DNA from: Triatoma infestans | Taxonomy: Eukaryota; Arthropoda; Insecta; Hemiptera; Reduviidae | Direction: 5' to 3' | NCBI GenBank assembly: GCA_011037195.1 | Contig: JAAEAF010006063.1 | Location: 18,267-82,266 of the forward strand | DNA: 64,000 nucleotides | Shown: positions 11,445 to 23,337 of the stretch, piece after piece | Position numbering within the stretch: the first letter of the stretch is position 1 | Layout of the letters: every line of letters starts with the position of its first letter | Notes under the pieces: model-generated | The model's database searches: none | The model's input: the letters and a program-made list of their open reading frames with translations, nothing else | Told to the model about the DNA's origin: nothing | Translations under genes and position numbers: made by a program

Positions 11445-11799
11445 GCAATACCACCGCCTACTCCTCGGGGTGCAATCAGCCTCTGGCTCTCTAGGTCGGG
11501 AGCCAGTCTTCCCATCCCTTCCCATTACCTATCCTTTTCCTTCCCCCTTGCTGGGTTACTAGCAAGTGTTCCTAGGTTACTGCACCTCTAACCTTGAGGC
11601 ACTGGACAGAAATCAGTAGATGGAAGGTAACCATCGGGTGTGCGATCAATCACACTGTACTCGGCATCGAGTATTAAATACTGAACTACGGGCGCAAGCG
11701 TCAATTTGCAAGCCCAATTGCTTGCAATTGACGTCGGATTCGTAGTGGTCGTGGTTTAACCAACAACTCCAATGACTTCGGTTATGAGTTGAGACCCGG
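11445..11799. other. GC-richer block with a strong hairpin; unidentified
   Basis: This stretch is much less AT-rich than its surroundings. It holds an imperfect hairpin at about 11699-11733 (CGTCAATTTGCAAGC with GCTTGCAATTGACG). It runs directly into family D copy 2 and may be part of the same element. No frame or known motif was found. Confidence 0.4.
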
Positions 11800-12240
11800 G
11801 AGGAGACCCGCAATATAAATTAAACCCCGGTGCCAGCCCGTAGCTAGAAGTGCACTTGCTAGATGTGCGCGTGCTAGAATATTTTTAGCTTTTAGACGAA
11901 AACAATATAGCGAACGAAAAAAATCGATTTGTGAAATTTGAGTATTTAACACAACAATATTTTTCTCACAATTACAGCCAAAATGGCGACCCGGGCAAAT
12001 GTCCGGGTTGCCCGCCCCTAGAATGGGCGCTGCGGGGGCCAACCATGGTTGGCCACCTTGGTAACACATCCTTCTCTTATAAAACGACCATGTGCTTGCA
12101 CGGCACTGGTATATCCGAAAGGATAGGAACAGTCCTTAAAGAACCCCCCGGTGATGGGAAAAGGAGTAGGGGAAGAATGTCTCCCCGACCACCTCTATTT
12201 TAATTAGTACAAATAAGCAAAATTTTATGACATTTTATCC
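11800..12240 (+). repeat. Family D repeat, copy 2
   Basis: Second copy of the 8255-8960 repeat, in the same orientation, about 3.3 kb downstream. It has an exact 18-bp palindrome (GGCCAACCATGGTTGGCC), the TATCC-GAAA-GGATA hairpin and the same GC-rich end. An extra GC-rich insert (ACCCGGGCAAATGTCCGGGT, itself a hairpin) lies near 11987-12006. No reading frame is kept between the two copies. Confidence 0.6.
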
Positions 12241-14049
12241 ATAACTGTATTAAACAGAAGCAAGAGAAAATGTGTGTCACACCAGAATTGCTTTCTATTA
12301 AAATGCTGACAGAGATATGTTACTTTCTGGCTTTGTAAAGCAGTGCAACTGTGCTGCACAGTTGTTTCATTCTTTAAACAGAAAAAGAGAGGATGAATGG
12401 AAAACCTATGAAATGAAAGTGTGTGGTATAATTGTGTGAACTGGGAAATAGAGAGCTGACCTAAACATTCATTTAATTTAGGTCGATCTATCAAAATTAC
12501 CACCAAGGTTCTTTTCAATTATTATTATGATGAATTATTAATTTTTAAATTATTGTTATTGCTGTTACTAATTTTTTTTTTTTTTTATAACTTACTATCT
12601 ATCTCACTTCAACATGAAATACACTGGGTAAGTAGCGTGTTAATTGCAATTAATTTTCTGCTTATTGTTTTTGCCTTGTGACACGTGATTCCCTAGTTGA
12701 CCACTAGGTGGATGAGTAGTGGATAATTCTTTAGAGTGTCACAGATCTCCACTCAGTTTGTTCTTTCCCGAGCTCCAACCAATTTATTTCTAAAATTTGG
12801 ATTATCTCTTCACATGAACGAAATATTCCAGTTTCCATTCTTTTCATGATCAATTACCAATAACATATTTTCTATTTCGATTCGCATGTAAAACCTATTT
12901 AATTGTCAGCTATTCTCAGCTGATTTTGGAAATTCTCTTTTGTATGTATAAAAACATGCACATCGTCTACAAAAAAAAAAAAAAGACAATATAATGTGAC
13001 ACTTAACCTTCACCAAGAACGTGCCAATTGTTTATTTGTATTTTTATTTTATTTGGAAACAATGAAAGAAGTTCCACACTTTCTCTAGTATTTTTTATGT
13101 TCGAGAATAAATCCGCTACTGATATATTTTTGTTGCCAATATTCAGACTTTGTTATATTCGTATATAACTAAAAGCGTTCTATTCAATTATTCACATTTG
13201 TTTGGAAAAATATGCTTGAAAAAAAAATCTGTGAGTATTTTGTACGATATATTATGCATACTACAAATTGTCCTTCCGGTTTCAGAGGCGCATCTTGTTT
13301 TTTTTTTATTGAGAACATTAAATTTATGAAAACTATTGTTAATGAAAAGTTCAAATTTGCGGCCACTTTTATCTATATTTAAAAGTTAAAAGATTAGCTA
13401 GGCTGTGGGTTACAATCCACTTGAACGCCCTTATAACATTTTTTTTTTTTTCTTTGTTCATATATGAACTGAATATAATTAAGTAATATAGCTACGACTT
13501 ATGATCTTCATAGGTGGTAGAAATGTTTATATTTATTTGAAAACCTCTATTCGCTCCTCCCTTGAAATATAATTATTATTTATCAGAACAAAATAAACAT
13601 GCAGCGCAACCCCTATGATGGCTTATGAACACATTATGAATGCCAGCATTCCAATCCGCAAGAGAACGCCATCGTCGCTTCTTCTACACAGTACGCCACA
13701 CTTTCATCATTGGGCTATGCGCATGTTTATTACCGTTGACTTCTTTTTTCCCTTTTCGTCAACTTCAGTGAGATTTTCCTCTTAGCAAGAGTTATTCGTT
13801 AGAAACTCTTGTTCACCAGTTACTTTTAATTTTATCGTTCCTTCTTCTTCTTCTGATTCTTTATTTTCCTCCTCTAGGTCTTCCGTCTTTACCAATTTTT
13901 TAATCAAATGATTTCGCTTCTTCACTGTCATATGCTAATTTCTTCCAATTAATCTTTTAAAGATTCTCCATCCAGTTATTCTTAAATTTTTGTTAAAGAA
14001 TCATCTCCTTTGGAATCTATTCATAATAGTAGGAAATTGTTGGTATACT
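12241..14049. other. AT-rich stretch, nothing recognised
   Basis: Scattered homopolymers and short open frames on both strands without recognisable motifs. The LINE below has its start elsewhere; nothing here appears to belong to it or to the mariner. Confidence 0.5.
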
Positions 14050-15383
14050 TACGAGGTGTGTTCAAAAAATAACGGAAATTTTCATTTTTTTTTGAAAGAA
14101 TGTTATTTATTTGCCTACATCAATGTTACACCCTTCAAAATAGTCCCCATTAGATATTATGCACTTATGCCAGGGCTTCTTCCAATCCCCAAAACACTTC
14201 TGGAACTCGATCTTTGTGATAGCTTTGAGCTCTTTCAGCGATGCACTTTTAATCTCATTTATGCTTGAAAAACGACGGCCCTTCAAAGTTCTCTTTATTT
14301 TTGGGAACAGAAAAAGGTCACACAGGGCCATGTCTGGCGAATATGGGAGGCTGGGGCATCATTACAGTGTGTTTTTTTTTTGCCAAAAATTCACGAACAA
14401 GCAATGTGTGAAAGGTGCATTATCGTGGTGCAAAAGCCATGAATTGTTTTGCCACAAATCCTGGCGTTTTCTTTGGACTGCTTCGCGCAAACGGCGTTGA
14501 ACTTGCAAGTAGTATTGCTTATTGATTGTTGACCTTGTGGTAAGAACTCATGGTACTCTATGCCATTAAAATCGAAGAACACAGTGAGCATAATCTTCAC
14601 ATTTGATCGAACTTTTTTCGGTCTTGGCGATCTAGAATGCCTCCACTGGGACGATTGAGCCTTAGTTTCGATATCATAACCATAAACCCATGTTTCATCA
14701 CCTGTTATGACACGCTTCAATAGTTCTGCATCGTTGTTGACTTGATTTAGCGATTCCTGAGCAACTTCTATTCGCCGCTGTTTTTGTTCGAAATTCAACA
14801 CTTTTAGAACAAATTTTGTTGCAACACGTTTCATACCCAAAACAGATGAAAAAAATTGTATGGCATGAGCCAATTCATATGCCAACATCTTCAGTAACTT
14901 CTCTAATTGTGATTCGGCGATCGATCATAATCATTTCTTCCACTTTTTCCACGTTTTCCCCATCAAATGGGTTGTTGATGTGCTAGGACGACCCGCGTAC
15001 CTCGTCATTTTCAATGTCTTCATGGCCATCTTGAAAACACTTATACCATTCGTAAACCCTTGTTTTACTCATAGTAGATTCACCAAAAGCAATAATATTT
15101 AACATTTCTAAAACTTCCGTTGCACTTTATTCCATATTTATAGCAAAAATTTAATGCAAATTCTCTGATCCATGATTTATACAAATGAAAAATCGCCGAC
15201 TATAACAAAATACGTGTTATCCTTTTAACAGCTGACAAAAGACTAAACATCCAATATAGCTCACAATGTATAAATACATTTTAAAACATATTTGCCAACA
15301 CAACAACGAAAAAATCGTACCAATCGGACTAATATAACCCGCGAAATTTCAAAATTCCCGTTACTTTTTGAATACACCTCGTA
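14050..15383 (-). mobile_element. Full-length but dead mariner transposon
   Basis: TA dinucleotides at 14050-14051 and 15382-15383 flank inverted ends that read CGAGGTGTGTTCAAAAAATA on the left and CGAGGTGTATTCAAAAAGTA on the right (reverse complement). There are about three mismatches in 30 bp. The total of about 1330 bp between the TAs is normal for mariner. Orientation follows the transposase remnant. Confidence 0.9.
14107..15172 (-). pseudogene. Mariner transposase (DD34D), broken
   Basis: A Tc1/mariner transposase would cut and join element ends at TA sites. In minus-strand order I see an N-terminal DNA-binding region from an ATG near 15172, a linker with DRRITIREV (about 14895-14920), the first catalytic Asp in TGDETWVYGYD (about 14685), the second in LLHHDNAP (about 14430), and the third in CDLFLFPKIK (about 14310). 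These lie in at least three reading frames, with in-frame stops in the N-terminal region, so there are several frameshifts and nonsense changes. The catalytic triad itself is preserved. It cannot make an active protein. Confidence 0.85.
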
Positions 15384-16035
15384 CATTCTTTTTCGTTATT
15401 ATTCGGTCACGTTTGTCCGACATCATTTAATCAAATCTTTCATTTGAATTTGTACTTTTCCAATATTGTGACAGAAGTTAAATATTTCTCTTCTAAATAT
15501 TATTATTCCCAAGTGTTTATTTGATTTTAAAATTTCTTACCTTTTTATGCGCAATATACTTGAAATAATTTCACTAAAATTCTTCACATGTGATCATCAT
15601 GTGATCAAAAATTAATTCATGTACATCTGCTCAGTCCGGGATCCTCTTATCCACTGAATCTATCCATGAGATCCAGTCTATCTATCCCACTACTACTGAC
15701 ACCAGTTACTGTTGCCAGGAATATTAGCTACTAAAAATAAGTAAACGAGAATACGTAATTGAGAAAAAGAAAATGAACAATAATAACGTCTGCACAGAAT
15801 TTTTCAATTAACGGTCATGTTTTAGCCTTGAACTATATTAATTGTATACAAATGTTAACTATGAAAGCAGTGGGAAACAAACATACATACATATACATAC
15901 ATCATTTACACACAAACCCATATACATTTCTTTTTTTAATTATTAATAGATACAGTTTATTAAAATACAAAGTATATTATTGTTAAATAATTTCAAAGAA
16001 TAATCCGCCTATTATATATAGTAACTGTATGACAT
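15384..16035. other. AT-rich stretch, nothing recognised
   Basis: A near-palindromic CACATGTGATCATCATGTGATCA lies near 15587-15609 (broken by one step). There is a short CATA-rich run near 15883-15903. No frames or families were recognised. Confidence 0.4.
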
Positions 16036-16135
16036 TAAAATTGGAATCCCTGACTAATTGTGCAGGTCAGGACATCCACAATGAAGAAATATTAAACGTG
16101 GGATATTTCAAGGCTTTACATCAATTCCTCCACTA
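16036..16135 (+). repeat. Fragment of unit U
   Basis: About 95 bp match the middle of unit U (ATTGGAATCCCTGACTAATT through CTTTACATCAATTCCT), ending abruptly. It lies just outside the left arm of the inverted duplication. Confidence 0.6.
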
Positions 16136-16640
16136 CAGTACAAATAAACAATAACTAATATGAAGGACGATAAAAATTAAACTTTCTTTTCTTTAAAAAA
16201 AAAAAAAAAAATATATTTTGTTACTTACAAAAAATATTTCCTTAATAAAATTATTAATTAAAAAAATTAATGGATTGTTTTAGTGTGATTACTGAACTTT
16301 ATTATTTTTGTAATTAAAGAGATTAAAATTCCAGTGACAGTTTTAGTAAAAGAATATGCAAAGGCCCAGTGTTTTTTTTTGTTATTTGAAAATTAGTGCG
16401 TTATTTTCATTGTAAATGGATAATACTTACAAAACTATAAATGTGAAATAAAAATATTTTATGAAATTTGGCAAAATTCTAACTTTTACAGCGTTAAAAA
16501 TTGCCGAATTATAGCCAAGTTTGGTTAAACTGAATTAGTGTTTCGTTGTATTTACCGGCCATTAGAGGATATATTATTAAAATTGGTGAGGTTTGGCTTG
16601 TTTTTGAAGTAAAAACACGATGAATTCTTGTCCAACGTTT

Positions 16641-16829
16641 CGATAAATTTATTATCTTTTTTTTCAAGGCGAAAATGTATTCTGTGTGTATAGTGTGATG
16701 TAAATGTTGTGTCTATATGAGTCACATTTTAGACATAGAGGACAGCTTATACACAACATTTACACTACATTTTACACACTACACACTCAGAATACATTTT
16801 TGCCTTGAAAAAAGATAATAAATTTATCG
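16641..16829. repeat. Imperfect palindrome (foldback), copy 1
   Basis: About 189 bp whose ends are inverted: CGATAAATTTATTATC at the left and GATAATAAATTTATCG at the right, with TTTTTTCAAGGC-AAAATGTATTC and its complement further in. Two more copies lie at 39658-39842 and 44404-44598. It may be a MITE, but no clear target duplication is seen. Confidence 0.6.
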
Positions 16830-17066
16830 AATTTCAACGGAATTACAACAGAAATTCATGGTGGTTTTAGTTCGGACCGAAACTTAAGAATTTTAATAAT
16901 GTTCATGAAAATGTGTTTAATAATGGTGAAGGGGTATCTGTTGCATGTAGTTATTTGGAGAGTAACAACCCCATTCCATGCACTTCGTCAAAACAGCACA
17001 CAATACACTTTAACTACATACACTACATCCTTTACAGACAAGGGCAAACACAGTACACAAGCTAGA

Positions 17067-17323
17067 GAGAAGGAAGGGATAAGCTCAGTGGTAGCGCGCT
17101 GGAATAGCAACGCGGAGGTCCCAGGTTCGAATCCAGCATGGTGCCCTAAGATTTTCTCTTTCTAGGAGCTTCTCCAGCTCATTGTCCGGTTATGGACAGT
17201 GTTGTCTGCATCTAGAGAACACTGCTTGCAGAACCGGCAGTGCTTGAGAAGGCTCCGAGGGGTACAATAGCTCTTTCAAGTCGCAGTGCAATAATCCCCC
17301 ATAACAATCTAATCTAATCTATT
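17067..17323 (+). repeat. SINE-B copy
   Basis: Has A box TAAGCTCAGTGGTAGCGCGC, B box GGTTCGAATCCAGC, the family body and an (AATCT)n-like tail (about 17307-17323). It is the left-arm partner of the minus-strand copy at 43921-44165. Confidence 0.8.
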
Positions 17324-17716
17324 GTGAAGTAAAAGTTTCCTCAAGAAATCTATAGTAATATCCAATTAAGCAATTAAATAAATAAAAACATTTGTTATGA
17401 GAGACCAACCAAATATCTATTAATTCTATTATACTGTCTTGGACAATACATTAATGTATTTAAAGCGGAAGTGGACAAGCCACTTTTTACAAAGATCGAG
17501 GCAATCCTGAGGATATTTAGAGCACGTCCACACGAAAAGCATTTAAAATGACATCTTTATTAGTCGCATAAAAGCCAGTCAGCAGAAATAGTTGATTTGC
17601 AGAACAGTGTATCACAGGCAACTAGGATATTCTCGCACTTCCATTAGAGCATTAACTCACACAGACATCACCTAGACCATTAAATAAAAAACTCTGAAAC
17701 ACGATTAAATTATGAC

Positions 17717-18408
17717 GGGGATCTTTGACAGGAGATTTGACATAGAATAAAAAAAAAAAAAATTATACCTTTATATGAAATTTGGCGAATAATATTGGAA
17801 TAAAATTTTCTTTTTCACTTTAGATGAAAATAAATTTAACGTTGCAAGTTTTCCCGAAGATTCTCCAATAAATAATTATCTTAGAAAAAAATGTTTCAAG
17901 TAATAATAGTGATTGGCCTGCATGTGTTTGATTGGTACGCGAAATTAAAAAAAAAAAGAAGCTGTTTTCGAGAATATCACGATAAATATCGGGATAGAAA
18001 AAAGTCACACATCCGGTTGATAGTACTTGGCCAAAACCTTCCGGTCTGATGACAGGTAATATACGCTCACTCTCTCTATCACACACACACACACCACACA
18101 AACAGAGACCATTCTCTATTATAACAATAAATTAGTGCAATATATCACATTAAATTGGAATTCCTGACTAATTGTGCAGGTCAGGACATCCACAATGAAG
18201 AATTATTAAACGTGGGATATTTCAAGGCTTTACATCAATTCCTAGAGGGTACAATAGCATCTAGAAAACACTGGGTATTAAATATATATGGGTCTCACAT
18301 TAAATATATATGCAAGCAACGGAGCATCGGATAAATTTTCCGTGATAGCCTGCTTCTTTTTGTAATCATGACGGAAAATATCTCTGATACTTTCCGACTC
18401 TGCGGAAA
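17717..18408 (+). repeat. Unit U, tandem end plus near-complete copy
   Basis: 17717-17760 is the end of one U (GACAGGAGATTTGACATAGA). A second U starts at about 17763 and runs to 18408, where similarity to other U copies stops. It carries, as frames on opposite strands, the HNEELLNVGYFKALHQFLEG frame (plus, about 18163-18310) and the GFGQVLSTGCVTFFYPDIY frame (minus, about 17950-18050). Both frames recur in the other U copies. Their origin is unknown. Confidence 0.65.
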
Positions 18409-18589
18409 CTATAAATAGTTTAAATACTGTTTAAACATGGAATGTTTACAATACGCTAAATGCAGAGATGCTTTGAATATAAATACAAGTGGTATGGATT
18501 ATTCTTCAGTAAGTTTTGTACATGTGTTATGTACTTATAACAATCTAATCTACTTATGTGTAAAAAAAAAACTAATATATTACTATATG

Positions 18590-19110
18590 GTGAGCGAACG
18601 CTTGACCAATAAATAACCTACGACTTTTTTTAAACTTGGTATATTATAGTATCTAACTCAAATAAATGCCTATCACTTTTATTTGATATACATTTTTCCC
18701 CCAAAAAAATCTATTTCTTAGCGATCTAAGTAAACAGTAATATTAATCTCTTCTTTTAAAGTACTCCTTCAATACAATTGATCACCACCATTAAAAACTT
18801 TCCTAGAATACCAGTTTTTTTTAAGAAATTGGGGGGGGGGGGGATTTTGTTAAAATCGGAAATGCGATTTTATTAACTAAAAATAGATTTTTGAGCTGTT
18901 TTTTTTTTTTTTGGAATTCTATATTCTCTGTGCTAGTTAGATATTTAAAAATTATGCTGTGTTTATTTATTCATGTTATTGAGAGATCGTTTTAAAGATA
19001 ATTTTATTCACTAATTATTCGCTAAAATTGCATTTATCGTTTTAAGAAGACTTTAAAAATAGACATTTTCGCTGAAAACTATTTCGCACTAAAAATCTTG
19101 TGCTATCCAA
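18590..19110. repeat. Divergent H-family relic inside the left arm
   Basis: Blocks such as CCTATCACTTTTATTTGATA and TTTTTTTAAACTTGGTATAT parallel H-family sequence in minus orientation. A G run at 18831-18842 pairs with the C run at 41726-41737 of the right arm. The rest of the arm to 20354 is AT-rich without recognised features. Confidence 0.4.
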
Positions 19111-20354
19111 TTAGTAAATAATAAATTTAAGGTTCCTAACAGCAGAGGCCACGAAACACATTTCCAGGGAATATTATCAATTAAGAAACGACATACGCAC
19201 AAACTTAATTAACTTCCTCTTTACACGGCAAGAATAAAGTTTAAACTCATTAAACATGAATTTTATTAAAAATGTATTTTATATTTGTAGGCCACTAAAA
19301 CACAACAATGATGAAGGAGAAACATTACATTATCCTTAACTAACATTATTATAAAAATATATCAGATACAAAACTGAAAATAAAATACAGCCTCTCATTA
19401 AATATATTAGAATTTTAGAGAACCAAAACATTATTTTTATGCTGCCAAATAAAAATATGATAGTAATAAACAGTTACTTTTATAATAACAGTTATAAAAA
19501 ACCGTAATTGAATGTCAAGACTTATATTCGCAAAAGTGGTAGTGATATAAATACGTATAGAACAAATTTACCTTCTGGTTTATAACTAGAGTTTATCTTT
19601 CCAGAACAATTAATGCTAATATATTCAAAGTTATTAAAGAATGTCTGTCATCATTATTAGAATGCAGAGTAAATTGATGCAAATTTCCTCGTCTTCGATG
19701 ATTATTAAATCGATTGATAAAAATAAACAAAAAAAAAAGTGTGGGAGAAATACTCCTACTACTACAGTTCTCAGAGATCTAACTGACGTCTTACATCAAA
19801 TTTAGAAGAGTTATTAAATGTTTAGCTGCCTTAGGTGGTACAATTACACGTTACACTGAAATTGAATTTCAGCAGTTGAAGCTCATGTTCTATTATTACT
19901 TAAAAAAAAAATATAATAAATAAGGCGTTTCCAGGTTTATAATAAATATATTTAAGTATATATACTATGTCTAAAGAATCATCATGCTACCTTCGAAAAA
20001 ATCACGAGGGACTATGAGATATATTGGAAATCGTGTTTTCGTTGAAATGATATTGGGCAGAAACTTTCTGGTAAGGTCTTAAAAGTTGCCTAAATGAAAT
20101 ATCGAGAGATTCCTGGATTTTGTTTTTGTTTTATTATCCTGTTCACAAACTCACAACCACACACAAACCCATATGCATATATACATCTGGTTCTGATTCT
20201 GGGTCTGTTTGTGAGCTGAGTGTAGTAATTGGTGAAAAGACCGTTGACTTAAAAAACATTTTTTCACACATCCAGGTGGTACTTCAAAATATATTTCGGA
20301 ATAAGAAGCAATTTCGAAAATTTCCTCTTATGAGGCCTCATGAAAGATGAATGG

Positions 20355-21775
20355 TTAGAAGCGCTCCTAACTTAAAAAAAGTGTGGGAAATATTGAAAGG
20401 AGTGAGTCGAGACAAAATTTTCTCTTTTGTTTGGGACTTTAAAGTTTAATCTTTGGCACAACGATCGCGATTTCATTCTGGCCTTGACTTTTTCTTAACA
20501 AGGTTCCAACTATAGCTCCCCAGTTTTCCTCACGATGCTAGCCACAGAATCTACGCGTGAGGACATTAGGGACCATAGTTGTTATAGCTGGTCCTCCCTA
20601 TACCAAACAGTTAACGTTTTCACCCACCTAATACGGTCCTTGGCGGGATCTGGAATTTCCTATTAACATTAAACTACAACACCCTTTTTCCACAAAAACA
20701 GTCAGTAATCCGGCCACAATTAAGGCCACAAGGGTCCGGGGGACAATTAAGCATCGAGAGCTATCTATCGCCACCGGCTTCTTTTTTTTTTGCCGCTCTT
20801 TCGCTCATTAATCCTTATCTTATTATCTTGTACCTTACCTCACTAGAAATTAAATGCTAATTAAATTATTTGTTAAGAGTGTACATTAACAATAAGTTAG
20901 TCTCATTCATCAATGCATTATAGACCCCAAGACAGCGCCGATATGACAGTCACTCTAACCGTTCTCCACCTGCAAGTTCGAGTTACAATCATTTTCTTAA
21001 TTAAGAATTTCAAGCAACGTTTTGAAGCTTATTTCAGGCCCCCAATTGTCGTCCAATTCTGTTAAACGGTTTATATGAATTATGAATTATTATTAATTTA
21101 ATTAAATCATTATTTTTTTTTAAATAAACATCAATTTTCGAATCATCATAATAACTAACTGTGTTAATTATTCTTGCCATCTTAATTATCTATTTTAGAT
21201 TTTAATTATCTCTCAAAATAAAGAAATGCAATAATTACACTTGACAAAAGCACACATCCATTTATAATTTAAATAGTAAAAGTAGAATATAAAAAGAAAT
21301 TTAAAATAAAATATTCAACGAAGCAAAAACTCGAATCATAATGACAGAAACTTCCTTCTTAATTTGAATATAAAACTCAGTTCCTGGAATAAAATGGAAT
21401 TTTCTCAATTATTGAACAATAAATTTTCCTTGGTTTCTTTAAGGAAACATCTTCAATGAACCAATTCGTTGCACATATTCTAAAAAATGGTAAAAACACA
21501 CATATGGTAAAAATTTTTAATTAACTTTTGTTAATAAAAAGAATAGACTAGAGGGGCAAATGGTATGAATCAAATTTGTTTTTTTTAAATAAATAGGATC
21601 CATCCGGAAAAATATCAAGAAAAGCTTCAGGTTCAAAAATCTTTTTAGGATTAAGTTCAGAAACTTTTTTTTTGCTAGCAAAAGAAACAAGGACGTTCGT
21701 TTAAACGTACATTCAGATATTAAATTTAGTTTCAAATTCCAGAACTGACGCATTAACAATTTTTCAACGCAAAAT
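20355..21775. other. Mostly AT-rich stretch; one GC-richer block unidentified
   Basis: 20470-20780 is less AT-rich (for example GGCGGGATCTGGAATTTCC near 20644) and resembles repeat DNA, but it matches nothing else here and has no sustained frame. The rest is AT-rich with short spurious frames. Confidence 0.4.
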
Positions 21776-22053
21776 GCTAGCGTGCTAAGCGGAGTTCAGG
21801 TTTCAAGCCCAGCAGTGCTTTACCTCTAAGGTGCGTCTACACTATGCTCTTCTCCGCGCCGAAAGTTCGTTTTGGAGCGGCGTAGAGCAGAGCAGGCTAT
21901 TGTGACGGCAAGTTGCGCCACTTCGTGCAACTTGGAACCACAAGGAACGCTACCCACTCAGTGTCGGTACATCAAAGAAAACGTTTGTTCGTGCGCGCTG
22001 TATTGAGACGGAGTTTTGACTGTTGCTCGCGTCCTTTCTTGTTTTTCATCATA

Positions 22054-22143
22054 ATGGAATGGGACCATCAAAAAGTTAAACAACTTATTGATTTATATAG
22101 GAACCTACCAGAATTGTGGGATCCTAAGAACAACTACCATTAA
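22054..22143 (+). pseudogene. Harbinger MADF/Myb-like DNA-binding protein, N-terminal piece
   Basis: From the ATG at 22054 the frame reads MEWDHQKVKQLIDLYRNLPE, then a WDPKNNYH-like end before a stop at 22141. Family proteins start with just such a MADF/Myb-like helix bundle (WD/W-K...LI.LY...P.LWDP). The Harbinger partner protein is thought to aid nuclear import and end binding of the transposase. Only about 30 residues survive. After the stop a few more coding-like codons (KKDAW) follow before the deletion. Not functional. Confidence 0.6.
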
Positions 22144-22642
22144 AATAATTTAAAAAAAGATGCTTGGCTACAGATATCAAACACATCATTGAGTGCCACA
22201 CAGACTTCAACAACAATCCTCGATATGCTCAGTTTGTATATCTTGAACAGGTACATCAAACTCGTAAAGGAATCATCGGTTGCCAGGAAACGAAGAGTTA
22301 TAGCTAACCTCTCATTAGGTGGTATGGCAGTTCTGAAATTACTATCTTTTTTTTGTATAGCCGGTTGGATCGAATTAAGCAAGTTTCCGAAATTTTTAGG
22401 GGACATTCTACAAAAGTTTTCAAAGTGACCGACATTTCCTATTCCCAAATCCTTTAAAAAACATTCCCCACCAAATAACTCCCTACTTTTAATACCGGAG
22501 TAACCCAATGCCGACGACGTTTCCTACGCTTTTTCATTTTATTTTCGTTTAATAAATGATGCGATACTATGAAAGCAGCACTAGCATTTCGTACTCGCTC
22601 CATGATGAGATGCTTGTATAATGACGAACCTTTAAGGTTCAA
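22140..22642 (-). pseudogene. Harbinger transposase (DDE_Tnp_4 type), N-terminal fragment
   Basis: Two overlapping minus-strand frames (22454-22642 and 22140-22508) together make one protein with a frameshift near 22480. The first has a basic RKRRRHWVTP-type segment. The second has MSPKNFGNLLNSIQPAIQKK, AIPPNERLAITLRFLATDDS and FTSLMYLFKIYKLSISRIV, which are the conserved helices ahead of the catalytic core in PIF/Harbinger transposases. The catalytic DDE part is missing, removed by the internal deletion that joins this gene to its plus-strand partner. It cannot be active. Confidence 0.85.
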
Positions 22643-23126
22643 GGAGGAACAACCTGCGCATTCACAAACGTTTCGTGCTGTTCTGCGCGGCTTTGTGCGG
22701 TTTAACTATGTTCGAGGGAGGTTGTTGCAGCGCGGCGCGGAGCAGAGCGTCCAGTGTAGACGCACCTCATCCTAGAAAAACCTCAACAGCTCGAAGGCCC
22801 AGTTATGGGTAGTTGTCTGTAACAAGAAGATTACAGGTCGGAGTGCACTTAAAGTACGAAAATGTTATCTGACAGTTCTTTTATTTGGACACTTTTATCA
22901 GAAAAAAACTTAAAATAAATCACTGTATATATTCTTATACATTTGTGCGATGCTGATTTTCATAACGTGAAATGACATTTTAGAACAAAGCTACGAGTCT
23001 CCTTTTTTTTCCTTTTTTTCCCGTAAATTCAAGTATTATAAGAGAGTTTGAGTGATAGAGTGTGACAGGGGAGAGGCGAGAGAAATATACCTGTCTGGAA
23101 AAAACACACTTTCAATAACATATTAG

Positions 23127-23337
23127 GGAAGGGTTTAGCTAGGTGGTTAGCGTATTGGACTCACACGCGGAGGACCTGGGTTCGAGTCCAGCTAAGCTAC
23201 CCTTAGATTTTTTCTTCCTAGGAGCCTCTACGGCTCACTGTCTGGTGATGGACAGTGTTGTGTCTGTATCGAGAAAATACTGTCCGAAGGCCGACAGTGC
23301 ACTGAGAAGGCTCCGGGCGCCAATAACCATAGATGTT
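23127..23337 (+). repeat. SINE-B variant with a different 3' end
   Basis: Head with GTTTAGCTAGGTGGTTAGCG and GGGTTCGAGTCCAGC, the usual body, then a 3' end reading GGCGCCAATAACCATAGATG and GATGCGCCTTTGAAAAA, not the GCAGTGCAATAATC end of the others. This suggests a separate SINE-B subfamily. Confidence 0.7.

Larger units (their letters stand above)
16489..20354 (+). repeat. Left arm of a large inverted duplication
   Basis: The whole segment recurs in reverse at 40249-44745. Matching anchors are 16489-16520 with 44725-44745, 17820-17860 with 43180-43215, 18590-18650 with 41930-41985, 19600 with about 40970, and 20300-20354 with 40249-40300. In order it contains a palindrome, a Y unit, a SINE-B, tandem U units, an H relic and unannotated AT-rich DNA. 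The left arm lacks about 630 bp that are present on the right, including a solo LTR and a SINE-A insertion. Confidence 0.85.
21830..22766. mobile_element. PIF/Harbinger transposon with internal deletion
   Basis: Ends are GGTGCGTCTACACT and its exact inverse, with further pairing between CTTCTCCGCGCCG and CTGCTCCGCGCCG inside. Flanks are TAA at the left and TCA at the right, consistent with a decayed TWA target. The remains of the two Harbinger proteins, a Myb/MADF-like gene on plus and a transposase on minus, converge and are cut where they meet near 22140. The total of 937 bp is about a third of a full element. Confidence 0.85.
21776..22855 (+). repeat. SINE-B relic split by a Harbinger insertion
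   Basis: 21776-21829 carries a tRNA-like head end with a B-box-like GGTTTCAAGCCCAGC. 22767-22855 continues the SINE-B body (CATCCTAGAAAAACCTCAAC, then CAGTTATGGGTAGTTGTCTG and a GGTCGGAGTGCA end). Between them lies the transposon at 21830-22766. Confidence 0.55.

Noticed and set aside
13390..13430. tRNA-like B box (GGGTTACAATCCAC)
   Set aside because: No A box at the right distance and no other copy of the sequence. Probably chance.
17820..18101. Minus-strand protein gene in unit U
   Set aside because: Kept across copies, but the copies are so similar that conservation is expected by recency alone. Reported as a question under unit U instead.
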